A program made the position numbers and the translations under genes. From positions 1 to 64,000 of the forward strand of contig OMYY01000002.1 in assembly GCA_900315435.1 (NCBI GenBank): a DNA stretch of 64,000 nucleotides. Reading direction: 5' to 3'. This document shows positions 16,702 to 24,666 of this stretch, one piece after another. The number at the start of each line of letters is the position of its first letter. The first letter of the stretch is position 1. The stretch is from an uncultured Spirochaetaceae bacterium. Lineage in GTDB: Bacteria; Spirochaetota; Spirochaetia; Sphaerochaetales; Sphaerochaetaceae. Under the pieces are notes generated by a model that worked only from the letters and a program-made list of their open reading frames with translations, did not search any database and was not told where the DNA came from.

Positions 16702-17118
16702 TTAGTATTGCCATGTTCCGCTACGGTTTCTCTTTCGTTCGCCTAGCAGGCGCTTTGCTTGCAACCTTCGTTCGTTTGCGGATCGTGTCGGCTTTGTCCT
16801 GTGCCTTTGGGGTTGAGCCTTGAGCGCCGTTCGGATTCGTTCTTCCATCCGGGCGATGGCGAGCGCGCGGTTCAATTCCTGGGATCGGTTCGCATCCACA
16901 TCCAGGTGGAGCTCTCCATCCTTGTTGACCATGTTCCGGAGCTTTTCCTGGATCCGTTTCCTTTCCAGTTCGGAAATTCCCTGAAGTGCTGCGAGACTCA
17001 GGGAAAGATGGACCTTGGTGTTGACCTTGTTGACATTCTGGCCACCGTTTCCCCCGCTTCGTGAGAAGGTGAACCTTGCTTCATGCTGGATGGAATCGGA
17101 AAGCGCATGATCGTCCAT
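16702..17118 (-). CDS. arfB: Alternative ribosome-rescue factor ArfB (YaeJ-type peptidyl-tRNA hydrolase)
   Basis: A 138-residue release-factor-like protein that frees peptidyl-tRNA from stalled ribosomes. The catalytic G-G-N-G-G-Q-N-V-N-K block is at residues 22-31. The basic C-terminal tail (R-H-R-T-K-P-T-R-S-A-N-E-R-R-L-Q-A-K-R) is the part that threads the empty mRNA channel. Length and the lack of a codon-recognition domain separate it from PrfA/PrfB. The upstream SD is weak; ACAATC five bases before the ATG with TTGCTT 18 bases further may be its promoter. Confidence 0.9.
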   Translation of the reverse strand: MDDHALSDSIQHEARFTFSRSGGNGGQNVNKVNTKVHLSLSLAALQGISELERKRIQEKLRNMVNKDGELHLDVDANRSQELNRALAIARMEERIRTALKAQPQRHRTKPTRSANERRLQAKRLLGERKRNRSGTWQY

Positions 17119-17959
17119 GTCTTGATTGTCTTCTCTTTCCCACGGAAAAGCAATCTCGTGACAGCAAGGTTCTGGTTGATCCTAAGAAGCGGAGGTCATG
17201 CGGCCAAAAACCTGACCAGTAGCCTTTGTCTTCCTTGGTGATGGGATGCATTTCCCTGTCTGCGCCTTTTTCCCTGACATCATCGGAACGCATTGTACCC
17301 GCGTCGATTCTGGTGCAGGCCTGGGCTCGCACATGCCATGGGAAAAGGAATAATCGAACGTGGTGGTAAAGCCGGAACGTCCGATAGTTTTCACGTTCCG
17401 GCGGAACCCTACCGAACGAGCCGCAAGGAAATGTTCGGGCTCCGCTGGAAACATGTCGGCATAGGTTCCGGTCGGTTGTGCCACGGAAGCAAGTGCTTGC
17501 ATCTGAGAAAAGGCGGCAAGAAGCATATGGAATTTTTCCGATATGCCCTTTTATCCTCGTGACAGTCGTGTTCGTCTTGACCCAGGCGCCATGGTCTTCA
17601 GCGAGATTGCTCATGATTGTATCAACCAAAGGCACATGCTTCTTGCGTGTCGGCGTCATCAACAGCTTGCATAGCGCAGTAAACCATGCAATCCCGGAAA
17701 ACGTTCTTATGCCACCAGACGATGTAGTGAGCCGATATCTTGCAAGCAGGGCAACAACCTGATACGCATTGGCCCGTTCCCATGGTATGGCTTTCAAAGG
17801 ATGCCCAGGCCGTCCGTCACGCGCGGACCGGTACGGAACCAGTTCGAGACGCGTTCCCGGTTCCCTTACGAAAGCCGGCCGGTATGCCTGCCCGCCGCCA
17901 CATTGGTCAAAGTTTCCAAATGTATGTTTGATAAATTCATTTAGTAAAAGAAAATGTTT
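17119..17959. other. 841 bp between arfB and tRNA-Pro without a convincing gene
   Basis: No reading frame here has a good start, codon pattern or recognisable motif. The longest open frame (minus, through 18025) runs across the tRNA-Pro and is rejected. A minus-strand frame at 17182-17526 (114 codons) begins with an export-like hydrophobic start but has no ribosome-binding site. Two hairpins are visible: a perfect 9-bp stem CCGGAACGT/ACGTTCCGG (17372-17380, 17393-17401) and a near-perfect GCATAT hairpin at 17523-17546. The region may be a decayed gene or carry an unrecognised RNA. Confidence 0.5.
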
Positions 17960-18032
17960 TCGGGGCGAGAGGACTCGAACCTCCGATATCTTGCACCCAA
18001 AGCAAGCGCCATAGCCGCTAGGCAACGCCCCG
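17960..18032 (-). tRNA. tRNA-Pro (anticodon TGG)
   Basis: On the minus strand the acceptor CGGGGCG (18032-18026) pairs with CGCCCCG (17967-17961), with discriminator A. The anticodon arm CTTGC-TTTGGGT-GCAAG gives anticodon TGG, and the T arm is GGAGG-TTCGAGT-CCTCT. CCA is not encoded. It reads CCA codons. Confidence 0.94.
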
Positions 18033-18057
18033 TCGATGTAACGTTGAAATACTATCC

Positions 18058-18086
18058 TTGCAGGCTGATGAAGGTCAAGCTATTAT
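18058..18086 (+). promoter_or_regulatory. nth promoter, leaderless geometry
   Basis: TTGCAG (18058-18063), 17-base spacer, TATTAT (18081-18086), six bases, then ATG 18093. There is no Shine-Dalgarno sequence. The predicted transcription start coincides with the A of ATG. Confidence 0.7.
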
Positions 18087-18092
18087 GCTGGT

Positions 18093-18725
18093 ATGGGTAA
18101 TGCGATAGAGATTGCCGAACGTCTGGATCGATTGAGTCCTCCAACCATCAGGTTCCTGTCCGAACGGGAACCGTTCCGGTTCCTTGTCTGCGTCGTCCTC
18201 TCCGCCCAGACCTCCGACCAGACGGTCAACTCGGTGGTGCCTGAGTTGTTCGGCAGATATCCTACCCGGCACGACCTTGCCCACGCCGAGCAGACGGATG
18301 TGGAACGGCTGATCCATGCGACCGGTTTCTTCCACACGAAGGCAAAGCATATCATCGCTCTTGCCCGGGAACTTGAAGGAAAGGAAATCCCGACGACGCT
18401 TGCCGGGTTGACCCGGTTGCCTGGCGTGGGACGCAAGACCGCCAACTGCTATCTGGGTGATGTGCTGGGGCGCCCGGCCATTATCGTCGACACCCATTTC
18501 GGGCGGGTGGTGCGGCGCTTGGGCTTGGTGGACAGCCGTGACCCGGAGGTGGTGGAGGTGGAACTGAAGCGACAACTTCCCGAAACGATGCAGTACCGAT
18601 TCTCGATGACCGCCAACCTCTTCGGCAGGACCACCTGTCACGCGAAGAAGCCTTTGTGCGATGGTTGCCCGCTCAGAGACCTTTGCCCTTCCAGAGGTGG
18701 ACAGATTCCCGGACCGACCAAGTAA
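18093..18725 (+). CDS. nth: Endonuclease III (DNA glycosylase/AP lyase)
   Basis: A 210-residue base-excision repair enzyme for oxidised pyrimidines. The helix-hairpin-helix L-P-G-V-G-R-K-T-A carries the catalytic Lys at 115, and the catalytic Asp is 133 in V-D-T-H. The C-terminal 4Fe-4S ligands follow the C-x6-C-x2-C-x5-C pattern (C-H-A-K-K-P-L-C-D-G-C-P-L-R-D-L-C). Length is normal. It has its own promoter and no ribosome-binding site, so its mRNA is probably leaderless. Its 3' end overlaps a convergent ORF by 53 bases. Confidence 0.95.
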   Translation: MGNAIEIAERLDRLSPPTIRFLSEREPFRFLVCVVLSAQTSDQTVNSVVPELFGRYPTRHDLAHAEQTDVERLIHATGFFHTKAKHIIALARELEGKEIPTTLAGLTRLPGVGRKTANCYLGDVLGRPAIIVDTHFGRVVRRLGLVDSRDPEVVEVELKRQLPETMQYRFSMTANLFGRTTCHAKKPLCDGCPLRDLCPSRGGQIPGPTK

Positions 18726-19107
18726 CCAGTTCTTCCGTTTGTCCGATATCCACCAGGCCTACCCGAAAATCGTCGATGACGCCCCCCGGCGCCCCGTCGG
18801 CTTTGGTAGCACTCTTCGCCAGGAAGATGGCTGGATCCTCTTCGCATCGGAAGAAGGAGGAGAGACACCCCAGTCCGGAAACAGGGATGACAAGTCCTTG
18901 GGCGGTGATGGCCGGTTCCTGAAGCCTGGCTGCTTCCTGCGGATAGGGGATCGCTGGGGGGATATGCGCCAGTTCGGTTTCCCCGAGCAGAACCGCGTCG
19001 GGGCCCCAGAATGTGGAAGGATCGCCACTATGCCGGTAAAGGCGGTGGCGGTACCTGCGCACCTGTAGTCGAAGCTCTTCGGGGAGCAGGAGAACCAGCA
19101 TTCGCAT
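18673..19107 (-). CDS. Hypothetical protein (144 aa), convergent with nth
   Basis: Family not recognised. The start M-R-M-L-V-L-L-L-P-E-E-L is followed by a basic R-R-Y-R-H-R-L-Y-R-H stretch, and a later part is glycine/proline rich with a single Cys pair region (G-L-G-C-L-S-S-F-F-R-C). ATG 19107 was chosen over TTG 19125 because a TTGACA box with 17-base spacing and a -10 six bases before the ATG point exactly to it. That promoter is the main reason to believe the gene. The start vaguely recalls 2H phosphoesterase (LigT-like) proteins but no H-x-T/S-x motif is seen. Confidence 0.55.
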   Translation of the reverse strand: MRMLVLLLPEELRLQVRRYRHRLYRHSGDPSTFWGPDAVLLGETELAHIPPAIPYPQEAARLQEPAITAQGLVIPVSGLGCLSSFFRCEEDPAIFLAKSATKADGAPGGVIDDFRVGLVDIGQTEELVTWSVRESVHLWKGKGL

Positions 19108-19113
19108 GGCTTC

Positions 19114-19142
19114 ATCCCATCCCAAAGCGAAGCTGTTGTCAA
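19114..19142 (-). promoter_or_regulatory. Promoter with leaderless geometry for the 18673-19107 ORF
   Basis: On the minus strand a perfect TTGACA (19142-19137), 17 bases, TGGGAT (19119-19114), six bases, then ATG at 19107. The -10 is poor but the -35 and spacing are ideal. Confidence 0.55.
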
Positions 19143-19310
19143 GATGTGTTTGGTTTTGCTATCCTTGACGACGGAAAAAAGAGTTACCTCTCTTTACAGA
19201 AATCTGGTTCTCTGCTATTGTTCCAAAGGTTATCACGCTTCCACGCCGAGGGAAGTGTCATGATTATTTGAGATACAAGCAACTATACGAAGATAAGGTG
19301 GAAAAGAGCT

Positions 19311-19541
19311 ATGGCAAGAAGATGTGAGATCTGTGGAAAAGGCGTCGGAGTTGGAAACATCGTTACCCGGAAAGGCCAGGCGAAAAAGAAGGGTGGTGTC
19401 GGTCAGCACATCGGTGTCTGCACCAAGCGCACCTTCCGCCCGAACCTTGTGACGGTCAAGGCGATTGTCGACGGCAAGCCGACCACCCTGAAGGTCTGCA
19501 CTCGCTGTCTGCGCAGCGGTTTGGTGACCAAGAGAATCTGA
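19311..19541 (+). CDS. rpmB: 50S ribosomal protein L28
   Basis: A 76-residue ribosomal protein that begins M-A-R-R-C-E-I-C-G-K-G and ends K-V-C-T-R-C-L-R-S-G. The two C-x-x-C pairs (C5/C8 and C63/C66) make this the zinc-binding (C+) form of L28. The core R-T-F-R-P-N-L matches the family. AAGGTGG precedes the ATG. A terminator directly follows, so it is a single-gene unit. Confidence 0.96.
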   Translation: MARRCEICGKGVGVGNIVTRKGQAKKKGGVGQHIGVCTKRTFRPNLVTVKAIVDGKPTTLKVCTRCLRSGLVTKRI

Positions 19542-19567
19542 CCATTTTCCCACAGGAAACAGGAAAG

Positions 19568-19594
19568 GGGGTTCCGTTGAGGAACCTTCTTTTT
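19568..19594 (+). terminator. Intrinsic terminator of rpmB
   Basis: Stem GTTCC/GGAAC (19571-19575, 19581-19585), extended by G-C and G-T pairs, and followed by a TTCTTTTT tract. Confidence 0.75.
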
Positions 19595-19673
19595 GTATCC
19601 GCATGACAACGGCTATCCTCGGGGGGTGGCTTTCCGCTATACTGTGGCCTGTACGAAAGAGAGGGGTGGCTTG

Positions 19674-22046
19674 ATGGAATCGATCCGTATCCACAGTTTG
19701 GACAGCTTGGGCCTGCTTTCCCGAGAGGGAGCATCCCGGCTCTGCGAAATACTGGACAGGGAACAGGAGGAGAAACAGGTTGTCGTGGTAAGCCCGGTGC
19801 AGGCTGACGGCTTTGAGATCTACTCCCTGCTGGAAAGCGCCAGGAACCATGACGAGCGGCTCTGGGCGAACCTCGAGAAGCGCTCGCAACGCTGGATCGA
19901 CCTGCTCGACGATATCCTTGACCGCAAGAGCGCCGGCCCGGTCATGCTTCGGATCAAGCAGGGCTTCAACGATATCGAAGACCTGCTGAAGGCCATCTGG
20001 CTGACCGGGTATGTCTCCAGCGGGTCCGTCGCTTTCACCGACAAGCTGACCACCGCCTGGGTCTGTGACATGCTCTGCCATTTCCAAATCCTCCGCAACG
20101 AGCGGGAAGCGGACCTGGTCCATATCGACGAGATCTCCATCAAGACCCGCCTGCACCAGGTCGAGTTCGTCTTTGGCGTCAAGAAAGGAGAAGACACCGA
20201 GGAACGGGCTGCCCGGCTCGCCAGCGAACTCCATGCCGATGGAGTCACCTTCTGGAATCCTCATTCGCTTCTGTACAGCGCCGACATCAACGAGGTTCCC
20301 TCGGCATCGGTCATCCGTGCGTTGAGCTATCAGGAGGCGACCGAGCTTTCCTTCTTCGGTGCTCCGGTCATCCATCCTCATGCGTTGCTTCCCGCCATTC
20401 AGGCCAATATCGACGTCATGCTGCGCTGCTGGACCGACCCCGCCGAGCCAGGTACGGTAGTCTCGTCCCGAGAAACCACCACGAAGGATCGGGTCAAGGG
20501 CTTCTCCATCATCCAGCACATCGCCTTGATCAACGTGGTCGGGGCTGGCATGAGCGGTGTCAAGCTGACTGCCAGCCGGCTCTTCACGGCCCTTGGCAAC
20601 GCCGGCATCTCGGTCATCCTGATCAGCCAGGCGTCCAGCGAGTATTCCATCTGCTTTGCCGTCGACGAGAGCGACGCTTCGCTGGCCCGCCGCACGGCCA
20701 AGGAGGTCTTTGCCCGCGAGCTGGCTGGCGGCCAGATCTACGGGGTGGAGAGTGAAGGTGGGTGCGCCGTCCTTGCCGCGGTCGGCCAGGGAATGAGCGG
20801 CCAAATCGGTACAGCGGGCATCTTCTTCAGTTCTCTCGCCAAGGCGCATGTCAACATCCGCGCCATTGCCCAGGGTTCGAGCGAGAGCAACATCAGCGCC
20901 GTCATCAAGGCCGGCGACGCCAGACGAGCCCTCAGGGCGTTGCATGCCGGATTCTTCCTTTCCCGCCAGGCGCTGTCCATCGGCCTGATTGGACCGGGAA
21001 ATATTGGAGGAACGCTTCTGGACCAGATTTCCCGGGAAGGGGAGCGTCTGAAGGAGCAGTTCGGGCTGGACCTCCGCATCCGGGGTATCTGCAACAGCCA
21101 TATGATGTTGCTGGATGAACAGGGAATCGACCTGTCCGGCTGGAGGGAACGCTTTGCGCAGGATAGCGAGCCTCTGGATATGGAGCGTTTCCTGAGCCAC
21201 GTCGCCGCCACCTATTTCCCGCATGCGGTCTTGGTGGATTGCACCACCAGCACCGATATCGCCATGCGCTATGTCGAGTTCATGGAGCGGGGCATGCACA
21301 TCGTCACACCGAACAAGAAGGCGGGGACCAGCCCGTATCCTTACTACCAGAAAATCTTCGATACCAGCCAGAAGACCGGCCACCGTTTCCTGTATGAGAC
21401 GACTGTCGGAGCGGCCTTGCCGGTCATCAACACCTTGGTCGACCTGGTGCAGACCGGAGACAGGATCCACAAGATCGAGGGGATTGTCAGCGGTACGCTG
21501 GCTTGGCTCTTCAACAACTACGACGGGAATGTTCCGTTTTCCTCCTTGGTCGTCAAGGCGAAGGAGATGGGATACACCGAACCGGATCCCCGCGACGACC
21601 TCTCAGGCATGGACGTAGCCCGCAAGACCGTGATTCTGGCCCGCGAGCTCGGCTGGCATAGCGAGGTGACACAGATGCCGATCGAGAGCATGGTTCCCGA
21701 GGATCTCCGTGGTGTGGGCAGGGACGAGTTCATGCGGCGCCTCAGTGAGCTGGACGCCCCTTTGAAGAAGCGTTTCGACGAGGCGCGGGCAAAGGGTGAG
21801 GTACTCCGCTACGTGGGACTGGTCGACGAGAAGGGCGGGTGTACCGCCTCGCTCCGCTCTTATCCCCAGAGCCATCCGTTCGCCCAGGCGACCGGCACGG
21901 ATAACGTGATTTTGTTCCATACGGACCGTTACGACATCCAGCCCCTGGTCATCAAAGGCCCTGGCGCTGGCAGAGACGTCACCGCTGGTGGCGTGTTCAG
22001 TGATATCCTGCGCCTTGGTTCCTACCTTGGTGCAAGGATCATGTGA
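19674..22046 (+). CDS. thrA: ThrA-type aspartokinase-homoserine dehydrogenase fusion; kinase domain apparently inactive
   Basis: A 790-residue protein with the ThrA layout. The kinase-like domain (1-240) is degenerate: the K-F-G-G-T-S ATP/aspartate motif is replaced by I-R-I-H-S-L-D-S-L-G, and the G-R-N-G-S-D and T-D-V-D-G-V-Y-T-x-D-P-R motifs are gone. The flank S-Y-Q-E-A-T-E-L-S-F-F-G-A-P-V-I-H-P is kept. Two ACT domains (about 280-430; A-S-S-E-Y-S-I and G-S-S-E-S-N-I) are intact. The homoserine dehydrogenase domain (about 445-790) is complete: G-P-G-N-I-G-G, T-P-N-K-K-A, and G-Y-T-E-P-D-P-R-D-D-L-S-G-M-D-V-A-R-K. It should reduce aspartate semialdehyde to homoserine, with ACT regulation by threonine. 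ATG 19674 follows GAGGGGTGG. It is operonic with thrC. Confidence 0.9.
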   Translation: MESIRIHSLDSLGLLSREGASRLCEILDREQEEKQVVVVSPVQADGFEIYSLLESARNHDERLWANLEKRSQRWIDLLDDILDRKSAGPVMLRIKQGFNDIEDLLKAIWLTGYVSSGSVAFTDKLTTAWVCDMLCHFQILRNEREADLVHIDEISIKTRLHQVEFVFGVKKGEDTEERAARLASELHADGVTFWNPHSLLYSADINEVPSASVIRALSYQEATELSFFGAPVIHPHALLPAIQANIDVMLRCWTDPAEPGTVVSSRETTTKDRVKGFSIIQHIALINVVGAGMSGVKLTASRLFTALGNAGISVILISQASSEYSICFAVDESDASLARRTAKEVFARELAGGQIYGVESEGGCAVLAAVGQGMSGQIGTAGIFFSSLAKAHVNIRAIAQGSSESNISAVIKAGDARRALRALHAGFFLSRQALSIGLIGPGNIGGTLLDQISREGERLKEQFGLDLRIRGICNSHMMLLDEQGIDLSGWRERFAQDSEPLDMERFLSHVAATYFPHAVLVDCTTSTDIAMRYVEFMERGMHIVTPNKKAGTSPYPYYQKIFDTSQKTGHRFLYETTVGAALPVINTLVDLVQTGDRIHKIEGIVSGTLAWLFNNYDGNVPFSSLVVKAKEMGYTEPDPRDDLSGMDVARKTVILARELGWHSEVTQMPIESMVPEDLRGVGRDEFMRRLSELDAPLKKRFDEARAKGEVLRYVGLVDEKGGCTASLRSYPQSHPFAQATGTDNVILFHTDRYDIQPLVIKGPGAGRDVTAGGVFSDILRLGSYLGARIM

Positions 22047-22057
22047 GGAGGCATGGC

Positions 22058-23335
22058 ATGAAATTTGTATCGACCCGAGGCAAGGCGAAAGCCGTCACGG
22101 CAGGAGAGGCAATCCTTCAAGGGCTCGCGGAGGACGGTGGGCTGTATGTGCCCGAGACCTTCCCGACGCTTCGGAATCTGCCGGTAGGGGAGGTTTCCTC
22201 CTATGGAGAGTTCGCGTTCGAGATGCTGGCTCCTTTCTTCGAGGGTGACCTGCTCGAGCACGACCTTGCGGAGATCTGTGTCGACGCCTTCAATTTTCCT
22301 ATCGTGCTCAACCCTCTTGGCCCCGAGCGCTGGGTCCTCGAGCTGACCCATGGCCCGACCTGTGCCTTCAAGGATTTCGGTGCGAGGTTCCTGGCCTGCT
22401 CGATGGAGAAGCTCCTCGAGAAACATGGCCGCAAGCTGACCATCCTGGTCGCCACCAGTGGCGATACCGGAGGCGCCGTCGCAGCTGCCTTCCATGGCCG
22501 CAAGGGCATCAGTGTCAAAGTGCTCTTTCCAAAGGGAAGGGTCAGCGAGCGCCAGAAGAAACAGCTGACCTGCTGGGGTGGCAATATCGAGAGCTACGAG
22601 GTTGACGGTTCCTTCGACGACTGCCAGAAGATGGTCAAGTCCGCCTTCATGGATGCATCCCTGAAGGACTGGGGCCTTTCCAGCGCCAACAGCATCAATC
22701 TGGGAAGACTGCTTCCGCAAAGCGTCTACTATGCCTATTCGAGCTACCTGTTCCGTGCCGCCACCGGCAAGAAACCGATCTTTATCATTCCTTCCGGCAA
22801 CGTCGGCAACTGTACGGGAGCCTATTGGTCCTTCCAGATGGGGGCTCCAATCGAGCGGATCTCGTTGGCCTTGAACGCCAACCGGACCGTACTCGACTAT
22901 CTGGAAAGCGGCAAGTACGTCCCGAGAGCGAGCGTCCAGACTTTGGCCAACGCCATGGATGTGGGAGCCCCGAGCAACATGGAGCGCCTTCTGAACCTCT
23001 ATCCCCGTTTCGAGGATTTCAGGAAGATGGTCAGCGCGACCAGCGTCAGCGATGACGAAATCCGCAAGACCATCAAGCAGACCTGGGACGAGGACCACTA
23101 CATCCTCTGCCCGCATACTGCCACGGCAGAGCGCGTCCGCCGTGACAAGTTCGCCGACAAGCCTACAATCATCGTCTCGACCGCCCATCCTGCCAAGTTC
23201 TGGACGATTGTCGAGCCATTGATTGGTTCTCCCGTCCCGGTACCCCAGGAACTCCAGCTTCTGCTGGACAAGCCTTCGTCCTTCAGGAGCATCGGATGCG
23301 ACTATCACGAGCTCTTCCAGGAAGCGAAGCCCTGA
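22058..23335 (+). CDS. thrC: Threonine synthase
   Basis: A 425-residue PLP enzyme that converts O-phosphohomoserine to threonine. The PLP lysine is K105 in T-C-A-F-K-D-F-G-A-R-F; the phosphate-binding loop is S-G-D-T-G-G-A. The S-S-A-N-S-I-N and G-N-V-G-N motifs and the overall length match the bacterial long-chain type. ATG 22058 follows GAGGAG; the gene starts 12 bases after thrA. No thrB (homoserine kinase) is adjacent, so the substrate must be supplied from elsewhere. Confidence 0.95.
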   Translation: MKFVSTRGKAKAVTAGEAILQGLAEDGGLYVPETFPTLRNLPVGEVSSYGEFAFEMLAPFFEGDLLEHDLAEICVDAFNFPIVLNPLGPERWVLELTHGPTCAFKDFGARFLACSMEKLLEKHGRKLTILVATSGDTGGAVAAAFHGRKGISVKVLFPKGRVSERQKKQLTCWGGNIESYEVDGSFDDCQKMVKSAFMDASLKDWGLSSANSINLGRLLPQSVYYAYSSYLFRAATGKKPIFIIPSGNVGNCTGAYWSFQMGAPIERISLALNANRTVLDYLESGKYVPRASVQTLANAMDVGAPSNMERLLNLYPRFEDFRKMVSATSVSDDEIRKTIKQTWDEDHYILCPHTATAERVRRDKFADKPTIIVSTAHPAKFWTIVEPLIGSPVPVPQELQLLLDKPSSFRSIGCDYHELFQEAKP

Positions 23336-23341
23336 AGAGGA

Positions 23342-23369
23342 AAAAGCCCCGGAGCGCTCCGGGGCTTTT
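23342..23369. terminator. Perfect bidirectional terminator between thrC and galK
   Basis: A 28-base perfect palindrome (A4-GCCCCGGAGC with its complement ending in T4) lies between two convergent genes. Confidence 0.92.
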
Positions 23370-23394
23370 CCGTGAAGGCTTTCCGCTTGGCCGT

Positions 23395-24666
23395 TCAGCC
23401 GATGGCGCTAGTCTTCAGGGAGCGGACGGCAATCAGGGTGGAGCAGCCTTTGCCAAACACGTTTTCCATGGCATCAATATAGGCCTCCGTCATCTGTTGG
23501 GGCACATAGGCCTGGATGGTGCCGGCGAATCCACCGCCGTGGAGGCGCACCGCCCCCTCGCCGCCGAGAAATTCCTTGGATAGGGCGATGGCAAGAGGGA
23601 TGGCCTGATGGGCGGCATCGCTTGGGGGATAGGCGTTCTGCAGGAAACAGAAGGAGCTCTCGCCACTCTGGTTGACCAGGGAGAGATAGCTCTCCATATC
23701 CTTTTCTTTCAGCGCATGGATCATCTGCAGCACTCTGCCGTTTTCCTGGAAGAAGTGGATGGCCCTGAGCAATGCGCGGTCGTTGTCCACCTTGCTGCGG
23801 ATCTGGGGAAGCGATTCCATGAACAGGCCGGGGTCGACCTCACGGAGCACCGATTTGCCGAAACAGGCCGCCACCTGCTTCATCTCCTTGGGGATGCTGG
23901 CGTAGCAGTCGGTCAGACCGCTGTGGTCGGCACGGGTATCGGTGATCACCAGGTCATAGCCATGCTCCTTGAAATCGACTAGGACAGGTTCGACCATCGG
24001 GCGCTTCGGGTTCTCGAAATCGATGGCGACAATGCCGCCGTGGGCGCAGGAAACCTGGTCAAGCAGCCCGCTTGGCTTGCCGAAATAGCTGTTCTCGGCA
24101 TACTGGCTGATCTGGGCAAGCGACACCGGGTCCAGCGTGTCTTCTGCGTCAAGGTGGTTGATGATGGTGGCGACCAGCACCTCGATTGCGGCGGAGGAAG
24201 AAAGCCCGCTGCCTTGCAGCACGTTGCTGGTCACGCTGGCCTGCCAACCGGTCAGGGAATAGCCAAGCTCCTGGAAACGTGACGCGATGCCGCGCACCAG
24301 GCTTGCCGTGGTTCCTTTTTCCCCATCCTTCTTGGCAAGATCGTCCAGATTGATTTCCACGAGAGGAAAACCCATGCTGTCCAGCACGATCCTCTTGTCG
24401 TCACGCTTGGAGACAGCGGCAATCGTGTCGAGGTTGATCGATGCGGCGAGCACCAGACCAAGGTTGTGGTCGGTGTGGTTGCCACCCAACTCGGTCCGGC
24501 CGCTGGTGGAGAAGAGGGTCGCTTCTTGTGCCCCAAACCGTTTCTCGTGCATTTCAATCAGTGCGAGGAAACGCTTGTCCGCCTGCGACGCGTCAACGCC
24601 TGTTCCATAGAGAGCGGGGTAGATTCCGTGGAGCATGCCCGCCTTGATTTGCCCTCGTGTTGCCAT
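23395..24666 (-). CDS. galK: Galactokinase
   Basis: A 423-residue GHMP kinase for the Leloir pathway (galactose to galactose-1-phosphate). The N-terminal G-R-T-E-L-G-G-N-H-T-D-H-N motif binds galactose, the ATP-binding loop is G-S-G-L-S-S-S-A-A, and the C-terminal motif is H-G-G-G-F-A-G-T. ATG 24666, behind GGAGG, is preferred to a longer reading that would lie deep inside recQ. It still overlaps the recQ 3' end by 74 bases. No galT or galE is adjacent. Confidence 0.92.
   Translation of the reverse strand: MATRGQIKAGMLHGIYPALYGTGVDASQADKRFLALIEMHEKRFGAQEATLFSTSGRTELGGNHTDHNLGLVLAASINLDTIAAVSKRDDKRIVLDSMGFPLVEINLDDLAKKDGEKGTTASLVRGIASRFQELGYSLTGWQASVTSNVLQGSGLSSSAAIEVLVATIINHLDAEDTLDPVSLAQISQYAENSYFGKPSGLLDQVSCAHGGIVAIDFENPKRPMVEPVLVDFKEHGYDLVITDTRADHSGLTDCYASIPKEMKQVAACFGKSVLREVDPGLFMESLPQIRSKVDNDRALLRAIHFFQENGRVLQMIHALKEKDMESYLSLVNQSGESSFCFLQNAYPPSDAAHQAIPLAIALSKEFLGGEGAVRLHGGGFAGTIQAYVPQQMTEAYIDAMENVFGKGCSTLIAVRSLKTSAIG

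Noticed and set aside
17081-18025. 314-codon minus-strand open frame next to arfB
   Set aside because: It runs through the tRNA-Pro gene and overlaps the arfB start; composition is irregular and no domain is visible.
19233-21470. 745-codon open frame antisense to thrA
   Set aside because: Lies entirely opposite a gene with strong family motifs; long antisense frames are expected in GC-rich DNA. No ribosome-binding site or recognisable domain.
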